Shown one piece after another: positions 23,130-33,713 of a DNA stretch of 64,000 bases; position 1 is the first letter of the stretch, and every line of letters begins with the position of its first letter. The position numbers were made by a program, and so were the translations under genes. This stretch comes from Amphiura filiformis (taxonomy: Eukaryota; Echinodermata; Ophiuroidea; Amphilepidida; Amphiuridae), in assembly GCF_039555335.1 (NCBI RefSeq), contig NC_092641.1, forward strand, positions 38,892,437-38,956,436. The letters run 5' to 3'. The notes beneath the pieces were generated by a model. That model saw nothing but the letters and a program-made list of their open reading frames with translations. It ran no database searches and was not told the DNA's origin.

Positions 23130-23974
23130 GTCTGCGTCTCTTATTCTACTCTCGCTTTGACAAGGTAACCTCTTCACAAATTCACCCACCTTGCAATCTG
23201 AACTTGATTGATGTACAACAGTTGAAATTAACTCTTAAAACTTCTGCAAGCGTTGAACCTTGAAGCTTGAACTTACTCAAGAACTCTAGCTTTGGATTTG
23301 CACACAATAGTTGAGCATTCAATGCGGACGCTTACCGCTTACGGTTGTACTCAATGGGGGATATCACAAAACATGTCATAAAATAAATGCGTCTTGGTGA
23401 AACAATTCAAATTTATACTAATATAGGGGAATAAACTCCCAATAATTACATAACAATTTTGAGGAAAAGCAAATTGGTGTTTTCTACAAAATGTATGTGG
23501 AGAAAATTAACTGGTAGTAGTACTGAAAGGCCCTGCCAATACGGATTTTCGGGTGTCCCCACTGGATGGAACAACCCTGATCTGGGAATAATTAGGTGTG
23601 CTGGTCGCTTGATTGTGACTCAGTGAAATGTGTTTACAGTATTCATTAACGGGGCTGAACCAATGCGTCAATTTATTTGTCCTGGGAATTTTCCAACACA
23701 GACAAGTCGTACAGATAACCAGAGGGTTGGGGATCAAATTTTTAAAATATCACTAATGTTTCGGAGTTGACTTTCCTCAGAAAGTAGATCATTTTTTGGG
23801 CTGTATTTTGGTGTTCATGTCACGTTTTGAATATTTGCAATTCTCAAATTTGGATGCGGACTGGAAATTGTAAATTCAAATTAAATTGTGAAGGGCCTTG
23901 GGGGATTATAATTAAAATGTTACTCTTTAAAAGAGTATTAACAGAATACTGTTTGTATATTTTTATCAATGCAG
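23130..23974. other. interval before NAA50 exon 2, nothing further recognised
   Basis: After the inverted block at 23225-23330 the sequence is unassigned. It ends in the T-rich tract and TGCAG acceptor of NAA50 exon 2. Confidence 0.4.
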
Positions 23975-24111
23975 GGGTAGGACAGAGCTTGGTGAAATCA
24001 CACCACACAACATCAAGCAGCTTAAACGTCTCAATTCAGTAGTGTTTCCGGTAAGCTACAATGAGAAGTTCTACAAAGATGTGTTGGAAGTAGGAGACCT
24101 AGCAAAATTAG
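23975..24111 (+). CDS. NAA50: NAA50 exon 2
   Basis: 137 nt, acceptor AATGCAG, donor GTAAGT. It encodes GRTELGEITPHNIKQLKRLN and SVVFPVSYNEKFYKDVLEVG, then DLAKL. The first base completes a codon begun in exon 1, so exon 1 must end two bases into a codon, consistent with the tiny first coding exon of this gene in vertebrates. Confidence 0.96.
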
Positions 24112-27100
24112 GTAAGTGACAGAGAGGATATCTTGCACTTCCCAGAATCCTTTGCAGCATGTTGCACCATCTCATGTTACAATCAAATGATACTCTTATT
24201 TCTTTGCATAGGCTAGGGTGGTTCTTATTTTACAAAAGTCTGAAATACCATGCTCCTAACCCCTAGAATGGTTCAGTTGGATGAAAAACTTATCCTGTAA
24301 AATTTTCAGAAATATTGAACAATATTTACTGGTAGCTCAAGAGCCTCCAATATGGTCATGACTATCCGGAACATTGGTCGTCGGACATTTTGGAGCATTT
24401 TTAGGGGGTATATTTTCAAAATAGAGTGTCTCTTGATACTCAATCTTTGTAATTACATTAACAGTAACTAGTTTAATATATATATAACAAAAAGTTTCAT
24501 GTATTTACTTCCATTGTTGTTTTAAGCTCAACCAGATATGGCACTTTGTGCCGCGAATACTCCAGATACTGGTCGTCAGCCATTTTTGAGCAATTGTAAA
24601 TGGTTCTAATTTCAAAATAGAGTGTCTCTTAATACTCAAGTCTTTATTATTGCATTAACAGTAACTAGTTTAACAGATATATAACAAAAGATGTCTTGTA
24701 TTCACTTCCATTGTTGTTTTAAACTCAACCAAATATGGTAGTTTGTGCCGTGAGTAATTCTAAATACCGGTCGTCAGCCATTATGAGCATGCACTTATAA
24801 GGGGGTCTATTTTCAAAATAGAGTGTCTTTTGATACTTTATCTTTGTAATTGCATTAACAACAACTGGTTTAACATTTATATAACAAAAGATGTCTTGTA
24901 TTCACTTCCATTGTTGTTTTATTCTCAATCAGATATATGGTAGTTTTGCGGCGGCGAGTATGCCTAAATATGGCCAGTCGTCAGCCATTTTGGAGCAATT
25001 ATAAGGGGGTCTATTTTCAAAACAGAGTGTCTCTTGATACTCAATCTTTGTAGTTGCATTAACAGCAACTAGTTTAACATACATTATAAAGATATCTTGT
25101 TTTCACTTGCATTGTTGTCTTCAACTCATCCAAATATGGTAGTATGTGCTATGCTGTGAGTACTCCTAAATACCGGTCGTCAGCAATTTTTGAGCAATTT
25201 TAAGGAGGTATATTTTCAAAATAGAGTGTCTCTTGATACTCAATCGTTGTATTTGCATTAACAGTAACTAGTTTAACACATATAACTAAAGATGTCCTGT
25301 ATTCACTTCCATTGTTGTTTTTTAAAATCTCAACCAGAGATAGAAAGACATTCTGGAATTTTGTATATTTTCTGTGGGTGTAGGCCTTTATTCATTGCAC
25401 TGCTAACACCAGCCTGTGCTCCACATAATGACCTCCAGTTGCTTAAAGGACCTGGTCTTATCAAGACAGCCATGCAATTGTCTAGAAGGCAACATCCCCC
25501 CATCTGCCAAGTTTTAACTTGAGTATCAGTAGACCCTCTTAATTATAATTGCTTGAAAATGGTCGACGACCGGTATTTATGCAAACTCATTGCGCAAACT
25601 ACCATATTTGGTTGAGTTCAAAACAACAATAGAAGTGAATACAAGACATCTTTTGTTATATATCTGTTAAACTAGTTACTGAAATGCAATTACAAAGATT
25701 GAATGTCAATTAGAGATTCTCTATTTTGAAATTAGACCACCTTACAATTGCTCTCGAAAATGGCTGATGATGACCGAGTATTACTCATGGCACTAATTTG
25801 CGTACATATCAGGTTCAGTTAAAACATCAATGGAAGTAAATACAAGACAACTTTTGTTATATTATATGTTAAACTAGTTACTGTTAATGTAATTGCAAAG
25901 ATATGAGTATCAAGAGACACTCTATTTTGAAAATAGACCCCTTTGCTCGAAAATGGCTGACAACCGATATTTAGGAGTACTTCGGCACAAACTAGTGAAA
26001 CTACCATATTTGGTTAAGTTCAAAACAGCAATGGAAGTGAATACAAGACATCTTTTGTTATATATCTGTTAAACTAGTTACTGTTAATGCAATTACAAAG
26101 ATTGAGTATCAGGAGGTACTCTATTTTGAAATTAGACCCCCTTACAATTGCTCAAAAATGGCTGACGACCAGTATTTAAGAGTATTCACAGCACGAAATG
26201 CCATATCTGGTTGAGCTTAAAACAACAATGGAAGTAAATACATGAAACTTTTTGTTATATATATATTAAACTAGTTACTGTTAATGTAATTACAAAGATT
26301 GAGTATCAAGAGACACTCTATTTTGAAAATATACCCCCCTAAAAATGCTCCAAAATGTCCGACGACCAATGTTCCGGATAGTCACAACCATATTGGAGGC
26401 TCTTGAGCTACCAGTAAATATTGTTCAATATTTCTGAAAATTTTACAGGATAAGTTTTTCATCCAACTGAACCTTTCTAGGGGTTAGGAGCATGGTATTT
26501 CAGACTTTTGTAAAATAAGAACCACCCTAGCATAGGCTCTCTGTAAAACATGCCTTCATGTTGCGAAAACAGGGTTCGTTAGTCAACATAATTATTTTCA
26601 AGATTAGGATGTGCTCTGTTCTTGTGGTATGGTACTTTTTGTTGCTAAAGACCCATGCTGATTTGCATAGCCTACAATCACAGAAAACTGAATCTGGTTA
26701 ATGCATTTATGGTATAAAATATCTTCTGGATAAGTGATGAATGATAAGATGACATTATAAATGTGACCAGATCTAATCAAATCAGGCTAAAGTTGGCAAT
26801 AATGAAACTAAGATAGGGAAAAAGTGAGGAGAAAAAAAAAAACAATAAAAAAAAAACAAAAGAAAATTGACATATTAAAAAAAAGGTTCATAACTTTGCA
26901 ACAAAGACCTGGTGACTCAACATCAGTAAGTGTAGGTACTGAGCAAGTAGGTAATGGTAGTGACTCAATTTTCAACATTTCCGACTTTGGCCTGAGTTGA
27001 TCGAATTGGGTCACATGCATAAAACTAGCATGCCAAGTTTTGTGGCAAGTGGAAAAATAGCCACCGAATTGGAGGCGGACTAAAAAATGAAAAAACACAA

Positions 27101-30100
27101 ATAAAATACATTTATTGTGAGAAATATTGCTACTTTGGTGGGGCAATCTATTTTCCCAGGAAGTAAGCAAATTTGTTTTGACATACATGTATAGGAATGA
27201 TTTTCTCTCTTGTCTTTGGACTCAAATTTGAATCCATCTCTAGAGAATATGTGACATGATCTGGTCCATGGGGGCCAAAGGAGGCATATTTGAAAATTGT
27301 TACTGTAATTATTACATTATATGTATAATTAGGGGTTCATTCATATATTTTCATGACAAAACGGTTGTTTATGCCCGAGGGGCCGCTTATGCCCGAGGGC
27401 ATAAACAACCGCTTAGTCATGAAAATATATGAATGAACCCCTGCTCATACATATAAGAACATTTTGTAATTCTTATTTCATCAAAATAATAACAAAAATT
27501 ACAATTAACATTATTAAAAGTCATGATTTTCCTTCATTTTTCCTACCCGCAATCGCAGACCGGGACACCGGGCATAAACGCTGTTTATGCCCGGCTCTCA
27601 ACCAATCACGCTACGTTACATAGCATGTATGTATGAATAGGCTATCATTTACTGAAAACACCAAAGGTCTAGCATACTTGGTTCTAATCTAAAGTTATGC
27701 AGTTTTTTGATGTCGATTTTCTTATGTATTTGATTGTTTTTTCTTCATATTTTTACCTTTATCTCAGTTTCAAATTTGCGCCTTTGGTCCCCTATGGACC
27801 AGATCGTGTCACATATACATGTAAACCAACCGGAACGGTATAACAATTGAAATGGCAGCCATGCTGGAGGACAGTTCTAAGATAACTTAAGATGACAGAG
27901 GGACAGGTCTCTAGATCGATTCCACAACCATTCATACCTATCACACATTTTATTGTATTATCATGCGAATTTTCCCGTGGTACCTTATGGAGGACAGAAT
28001 TTTATTTAAATGAGGATGACTCTGTTATGAGTGACGTCGTATTGCATACCCTCTATTGAGCACATAATAATATATGTAGCAGTTTTATTTATTTTATTAT
28101 TTAAAAATGTTTTCCTCAGCATATTATAATGACATAGTGGTTGGTGCAGTGTGTTGTCGAATAGACACAGAAGAGGATGGACGGAGACGGCTGTATATAA
28201 TGACTCTAGGATGCCTCGCCCATACAGAAGATTAGGAATAGGTTAGTACATGTATGCAATAGTTGCCAGGTGTCATAGTTTAGATGTGTACATGTACAAA
28301 ATGCAGAAATTGTATGTTTATAGGGCAGCTAAATTGCAGATAGGACCACATTGCACCTCAATGTGTGAATTCAAAGGGGTTTATCATTTTCTGGAGGGGT
28401 GAAGTCATGCACTGTTCCTCAAGTTTATCATGAGATTTCATGAGCATCTAACTTAAGCAGCATCAACTGTCATTCCAAAGATCTAACAAATTTGTTTCTG
28501 GTGCCTAATGTTTCTAGAAAAATTAAGATCAGGGACAGTCTTTTGGAATTTGCAGGAGAGCATTAAACAGCTCTACTGGAGCCTTCAAGGAGAGCTGTTT
28601 AGAGCATTTACAATAGAGTGTAAGTAGAGAATGCTCTCAACTAAGGAGAGCTAAAAATCACTCTCCTATAATGTATGTCAGATGGAGAGCAGTACGAGCG
28701 ATTGCTCTCGTTCTCCTCAAAAGGCAGTCCCTGAACCTGTTCTAAGATGTGTTACTATTAATTTTGCTTCTATTTCTTGTAAACAGGTACAGTGATGCTG
28801 AAACATGTTTTAGACTATTGTGAAAAAGATGGCAACATAGACAATATTTATCTGTGAGTATTACTTTGAGAATACGACATGTTTCTGGGCATATCTTGCT
28901 GTAACTTGCAGATGTTACATTATCGGTGTGTGATGTAAGAGGGGTGTCTTTACGGTATCCAAAATGGTCAAAATACCTTATTCTACAAAATCAGAGTGTC
29001 TTCTGCCTATTCACCCCATTATAAAAATCAGAATTTTAGGGTGTCCAAATTGAAAACAGGACGCTCAAATGACACCTTGACACCCCGCTGGTGTGATGAT
29101 AAAAGTTCATGAATTTTGACTTCATGTCTAACTTTGCTCTGTTGACTTACAAACACAACAAATTTGGCTGATTCTATTTAGGTGCAAGTTGGGACATGTG
29201 TAAACATATTACAAATATGCCATAAAATCAGGTTTAAAAAAAATTTACCAATATCATATTATAAGAGTTTTCAGACTTTTGTCTGAAATCAGGCTTTTTT
29301 GTAGTCCAGATTTATGCAACTTCTTTTATTTTCAGTCCGTTTTAGGGCCATTCTTGTCATTTTCAAGCTTTTTTTCAGATTTACTCAGGCTTTTTGTCAA
29401 AAGTCGACTTTCATTCCAGCTTTAAGGCGCAAGCCACTTAAATACCTCAATCTTTGCATAGATTCAGATTCTGTTCAATCTTTGGGATCAAGTTAGTTCA
29501 AAAACCTAAAACACACAGAGGGGAATCCACCCAGATCAAGCACCCAACCACACTGTCTCCATGCAATTGCTCTAGGACTTTGAATTACTGCCATTTGTTT
29601 GGCTGTGTTGCCAGTTGTTATTCAGGTCATACAAACAAGTTGTAAGTCATACAAGTCATACAAACGAAGTCTTGTATTTTAGTGTTCTACATGCACATTA
29701 TGGCTATCAGAAATTAAAACCCCTAAAACTACTGTCCAAATAAACATGATAAAAATAAAATGTTACCCAATGTACATAGGCAACAGGCAGAATTGCCACT
29801 TCAGCCTCCTAATCATTTGGTGTGATCAAGCAAAATCAGTTTGAAGTCGTTCTTATTTGGTAGTAGAAAGCATTTACAAAACTGCATTTTGCAGAAAACA
29901 CCATTGAAATTGGACAACCAGTTCAACAGATATGAGCAATTAAAGAGTTTCCAAAAAAGAGGAAATGTTTCCTTGGTTTGGCTATATCTCAAAATCAATA
30001 CTTCAGACTGATTTTGCTTGATCGCATCACATATATGGCCAACTAATTTTGTAGGAATGCAGTGGGTTAACTTTAGGTCATCATCAAGCTTCAAGTCAAG

Positions 30101-30851
30101 ATAGCAGTCACAAATCAATGCATATCTAAAACTATTTTGTTTCTCATGCCTAACCAATTAAAAAATTGGTAAACTTATCCTGGCTGCGATGGTTGATCTT
30201 GGAGCGTAAAGTAGGCTGAATAGGATACTGCACCTGTATAGAGTTGCATCCCTGTTTGGTGCTACATGGTTTATACTGTGTGTCTTGGGCCAAAGTAGTC
30301 AGCAACTTTCTGTAAATCACTGATCCTGGCTGCTATGGTTATATAGTAGATCTGAATGTAGGCTGATATTGATAAGGATACCGGCAGTGTTCGAAATATG
30401 CCTCAAAAAGTTACAGGCCAGCCGGGCTTGACCTTAAAAAGTTACCGGCCAGCCAGGCCGACAACTATATATGCCAGTCAGAAAAGTTACCGGCCAGGCC
30501 AAAAAGTTACAGGCCAATGGCCGGCTGACCGGCCCTATTTCTAACACTGGATACCGGGTACTGCACCTGTCCTGTATACAGTGTGTCTTTGGTCAATTTG
30601 GTCAGCAACTTACTGTAAATCACAATAACCTTATATTTGAACTTCATTAATCCATTATTTTTTGTTTGTGTTTTGCTTGTTGTTTCAGACATGTGCAAGT
30701 GAACAATGACTCGGCAATAGAATTCTACAAGCACTTTGATTTTGAAATTATTGAAACCAAAGAACACTATTACAAGAGAATAGAACCCAGTGATGCCCAT
30801 GTCCTGCAGAAAACACTGAGGACAGCCAAGCCTGCTGTACAGCAAGAGTAG
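23975..30851 (+). CDS. NAA50: N-alpha-acetyltransferase 50 (exons 2-5; exon 1 not found)
   Basis: Four plus-strand exons with matching phases (23975-24111, 28120-28241, 28787-28853, 30689-30851) encode about 162 residues of NAA50 (San, the NatE catalytic subunit), a GNAT enzyme that acetylates Met-starting N-termini and supports sister-chromatid cohesion. Visible hallmarks are ELGEITPHNIKQLKRLN, the substrate-pocket FPVSY, RLYIMTLGCLA with the catalytic Tyr, the acetyl-CoA motif RRLGIGT, LHVQ with the catalytic His, and YYKRIEPSDAHVLQK before a short tail ending VQQE. Exon 3 lacks one base, breaking the frame. The few residues of exon 1 lie upstream, in the interval shared with ATP6V1A. Confidence 0.95.
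24213..26530. mobile_element. 2.3 kb foldback element with tandem-repeat arms, in NAA50 intron 2
   Basis: The ends CTAGGGTGGTTCTTATTTTA and TAAAATAAGAACCACCCTAG are inverted, and CATAGG is directly repeated outside (24207-24212 and 26531-26536). Each arm is over 1 kb and holds about five tandem units of roughly 190-200 bp: in the left arm GGTCGTC recurs near 24378, 24564, 24768, 24965 and 25167, and the complement recurs in the right arm. The loop (about 25320-25530) has no recognisable gene. The structure resembles foldback (FB/TU-like) transposons, including the TU elements described in sea urchins. Confidence 0.9.
27249..27815. mobile_element. inverted-repeat MITE (TGTGACATGATCTGGTCC ends)
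   Basis: TATGTGACATGATCTGGTCC at the left is mirrored by GGACCAGATCGTGTCACATA at the right, with CCAAAGG / CCTTTGG just inside. It contains the smaller palindrome at 27332-27444. Confidence 0.75.
27332..27444. mobile_element. short palindrome nested in the MITE
   Basis: AGGGGTTCATTCATATATTT and AAATATATGAATGAACCCCT are the ends of a 113-bp near-perfect hairpin with CGGTTGTTTATGCCC / GGGCATAAACAACCG inside. Confidence 0.8.
27827..27925 (+). repeat. dispersed repeat shared with 63240-63330
   Basis: AACCGGAACGGTATAACAAT and TGAAATGGCAGCCATGCTGG recur in reverse orientation near the right end of the window (CATGGCCGCCATTTCAATTG). Family not recognised. Confidence 0.55.
28120..28241 (+). CDS. 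NAA50: NAA50 exon 3 (one base missing)
   Basis: 122 nt, acceptor TTCCTCAG, donor GTTAGT. It encodes AYYNDIVVGAVCCRIDTEED and RLYIMTLGCLA, then in the next frame PYRRLGIG. One base is missing in the C run of GCCTCGCCCATAC (about 28218-28221): 123 nt would keep the frame and supply the expected Pro codon. As written, the frame meets a TAG at 28232-28234. Confidence 0.93.
28528..28743. mobile_element. palindromic MITE next to NAA50 exon 4
   Basis: Ends ATCAGGGACAGTCTTTTGG and CAAAAGGCAGTCCCTGAAC enclose GGAGAGC / GCTCTCC repeats. It ends only about 44 bp before the NAA50 exon 4 acceptor and may overlap its branch-point region. Confidence 0.7.
28787..28853 (+). CDS. NAA50: NAA50 exon 4
   Basis: 67 nt, acceptor AAACAG, donor GTGAGT. 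It encodes TVMLKHVLDYCEKDGNIDNI then YL, matching the alpha-helix after the acetyl-CoA loop in the family. Phases fit exons 3 and 5. Confidence 0.95.
29819..30033. mobile_element. palindromic MITE in NAA50 intron 4
   Basis: TGGTGTGATCAAGCAAAATC and GATTTTGCTTGATCGCATCA are inverted ends, about 215 bp apart. Non-coding. Confidence 0.65.
30180..30625. repeat. diverged tandem duplication in NAA50 intron 4
   Basis: The block TACTGCACCTGT...ACAGTGTGTCTTTGGTCAA...GTCAGCAACTTACTGTAAATCAC appears twice (about 30220-30340 and 30555-30625), with a hAT MITE inserted in the second copy. Confidence 0.6.
30385..30549. mobile_element. 165-bp hAT MITE, TSD GATACCGG
   Basis: Starts CAGTGTTCGAAATA and ends TATTTCTAACACTG, bounded by a perfect 8-bp duplication GATACCGG (30377-30384 and 30550-30557). 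CAGTG ends plus an 8-bp duplication are hAT hallmarks. The interior is tandem AAAAGTTACCGGCCAGCC units. Confidence 0.92.
30689..30851 (+). CDS. NAA50: NAA50 exon 5 (stop codon)
   Basis: 163 nt, acceptor TTTCAG, stop TAG at 30849-30851. It encodes HVQVNNDSAIEFYKHFDFEI and IETKEHYYKRIEPSDAHVLQ, then a short divergent tail. The His of HVQ corresponds to the catalytic His of human NAA50. Confidence 0.96.
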
Positions 30852-31202
30852 GAACAACAATGTATGATACCAGGCCCATGACCCTAATAATTATGGTAAA
30901 ACGGTGTATCTTATATTCACTTCACTTTGCCGTAGCGTTGGTCAACTTTTTCCAATGATCCTCACATGCTTAAAGGATGTAACTTTACATCAACAACACA
31001 ACAAGAGGAAGATACTTTCCTTTGCTAAAGTAATGATAAAAATTTGTCGCCTGTATCACATACTGATGTATTCACAATGGCTGCCTTGTGTCACCTTTTG
31101 TTATTGTCATCTAATATTGTGATGAGATACACTGTAAAAGTAAATGTTGTAAATTACTGTTAAAGTGTTATCACAATATTACAATCCCATGTGCATTCAT
31201 TA
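30852..31202 (+). other. NAA50 3' UTR region
   Basis: Follows the stop codon. No AATAAA signal was seen before the MITE at 31203; the first good one (AAAATAAAGG, about 31245) lies inside that MITE. The 3' UTR limits are inferred. Confidence 0.5.
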
Positions 31203-31587
31203 GGCCCTTCACAATTAATTCTTAGTTTCCTGTTTCAAGTTTGAAAATAAAGGACGAGGCGACTTTTAATTATTAATTATCTATTACTTTCTTTATTTTG
31301 AAAATATGGCTGTGACTATTATCAACAGTCCATTTGGTCGTTTTGACTAAGACTACGGATTTAATTATTTTACCATTATAATTGATTTTTTACATTAACA
31401 TTAGTAGGGGACCCTACAATGTTCTTGTTTTATATTCATAATCAAAGTTGAGATGATCAAAAACAGATATTAGCAAATAAAAGTAATTAAAAAGTCAATT
31501 AAATGATGAAAATACCTAAATATTTTTCCATTCTTGATTTTGGAAGCGCGAGGGAAACAGGAAACTAAGGATCAATTGTAATTGGCC
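31203..31587. mobile_element. Harbinger-type MITE family R, copy 1
   Basis: Ends GGCCCTTCACAATTAATTC and GAT-CAATTGTAATTGGCC, bounded by TTA on both sides (31200-31202, 31588-31590), with AGTTTCCTGTTT / AAACAGGAAACT arms. A 3-bp TWA duplication suggests PIF/Harbinger. Further copies are at 45747-46134 and 49829-50216. Confidence 0.8.
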
Positions 31588-31747
31588 TTAAAGAAAGAAG
31601 CATGGTGAAATATTAAATAATAATATTTAAAATACAACAATGATAATAAAATCACTGAAGGCAGCTATTGCAAATACGTCACTATGTGATACAGCCGACG
31701 GACGTGTCATAAAGTTAACCAGCATAATAAAAAAAGACAGCAACATT

Positions 31748-31933
31748 GGGCTATTCCAGTTGAAATCCATACACCACCTAGGGAAGACATGACCTTATTC
31801 TTTCACAAAGGGAGTGTGAATTTCAAATGGGGTTACCTGAATGGACGAATCCTTTCGATATCTACACCGCCTGTGTGGGAGATTAAGGTCATGCCTTCCA
31901 TAGGGGGTGTAAGGATTTCAACTGGAATAGCTC
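31748..31933. mobile_element. palindromic MITE family H, copy 2
   Basis: GGGCTATTCCAGTTGAAATC and ATTTCAACTGGAATAGCTC ends, with GTGTGAATTTCAAATGGGG and ATCTACACCGCC inside. Confidence 0.78.
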
Positions 31934-32244
31934 ATTGTTTTCATCTCTTTGTATTTTACAACCTTTTTGCACTTGACTCAGATAGAATAGTTAACCTGAA
32001 ATGTGATGCCCTTTACTGTATTAGGGCTGCAGGATTCAAATTCACCAAGAATTTAATAATCAGTGCTCGCAACGATTCTCCTGCTTTTTGCTTGGGAGAA
32101 TCTATGTTGTTTCTCATAGAGCCAAGCCCATTACGCTTGCAGTAAGTAATGAGAATCGGTCGATTCTCACCCAATTCTCTCCAGATATATTATTGTGAGA
32201 ATCAATTTTGATTCACACAAAGTGTGATGAAACCGAGTCCTTGA

Positions 32245-32411
32245 ATGGACTATTCAGGTTGAAATCTGTATACCCTGTGTGGAAAACACAACCTTAATCT
32301 TCACACAAGGAGTGTGAATTTCAAATTGGTTACCTGAGTGTGTAACTCCAATTTCAAATTCACACTCCCTGTGTGGGAGATTAAGAGGGTGTATGGGGAG
32401 CAATCAGGGTA
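32245..32411. mobile_element. MITE family H, copy 3 (degraded)
   Basis: GGACTATTCAGGTTGAAATC left end, internal GTGTGAATTTCAAATTGG / CCAATTTCAAATTCACAC, and a damaged right end (GAGGGTGTATGG). Confidence 0.65.
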
Positions 32412-33211
32412 AAGTAGCGAAAAACAATCAAGTACATTTAGAAAATTGTCAACATCCCTGTTTATAAGAACATCTGCATCATAGCCTAGGGTGATGGCAG
32501 CACTTATAGCAAATAGGGATACATTATTTTGGACGGCCAAGTTGTAAAATTCAAATTTTGTAACATTTTGCTTCACACAAAGTTGATTTTTAGAGTGTTT
32601 TTGCTGACACTCTCAAACATAACGTTGTATACCATATTGTAGTTATGGCATACTTATATAAAAACAGGGAAAATCTGTTCAAACTGTCCAGCCGGGAACC
32701 GAAGGATGGATCCAAAAGGATACAACAGTGTCACACTAGCAATGGATAAAATTAAAAACGGCAAATATGACACAACATCCAATGGGGAATAACACAAAAT
32801 GTATAATCAAAGTTAAACGTATTATACTTATAATCATGTTGAAAAACAATTGATACAGTTTATAATTATATGGCATAATGGCTACCAATACAATGTTTAA
32901 CTCTTCACGCGGGTGTCGACTGCAGATGACAAGTTTCAAAAAAATTTTAAAAATTCAAAAATTTCAGAAATGTGAATTTTCATGATCATATTTGGAATCA
33001 GCATGAAAAATGCATTAAAATGAGTACAAACAAGCCTAGTATTGGTTCAGTGGTTCTTGAGATAGCTCTTGAGATAGCTCTTGATATTTTGAGAAAATAT
33101 CTCAAAACTTGACTTGATGTTGAAGCCTATAGCTAGCATGCAGAGCATTAAGATACCAGTTGCTTGATCAAGAAACTGAAACAAATCTCAGGATGGTATT
33201 GTGATTCTCTT

Positions 33212-33537
33212 CCCAGCAAGCAACTGTTTTTAAAATGTTATAAACATGTTTTGGTTTTTATCAAAATGGTCGAGTTATATAAAGGTCATGAAATTGAAAA
33301 TACCCTTTGTATTAAAAAACACAGTAACATTTTAAAACTTGTCAAAATGTTATTGTAAAATATTGGTTGGGCAAACATTTTTGCAAAATATTTTGCCAGC
33401 TTGCAACCATCATTTTAGAATGTTTTGCCGCAAGTTTAAGAAATTTTTTTAATGTTATTAAAATGTTTGATACCATCATGCCCTTTATATAAGCCGACAT
33501 TTAAACGTTTTCTGGAAAACGTTTATGCTAGCTGGGT
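33212..33537. mobile_element. MITE with CCCAGCAAGC / GCTAGCTGGG ends
   Basis: CCCAGCAAGCAACTGTTTTT and AAAACGTTTATGCTAGCTGGG bound about 325 bp rich in AACGTTTT/AAAATGTT-type words. Similar words at 6155-6395 suggest a decayed relative there. Confidence 0.55.
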
Positions 33538-33540
33538 TAT

Positions 33541-33713
33541 TGGGTTATTCCAGTTGAAATCCATACACCCCCTATGGCAGACATGACCTTGGAGTGTGAA
33601 TTTCAAATGAGGTTACCTGAATCGGTGACTCCATTTGAAATCTACACCCCCTGTGTGGGAGGTTAACGTAATGTCCTTCATAAGGGGCGTATGGATATCA
33701 AAAGGTATAGCCC
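33541..33713. mobile_element. palindromic MITE family H, copy 4
   Basis: GGGTTATTCCAGTTGAAATC and GATATCAAAAGGTATAGCCC ends, with GTGTGAATTTCAAATGAGG and CCATTTGAAATCTACACC inside. It directly follows the preceding MITE. Confidence 0.75.
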
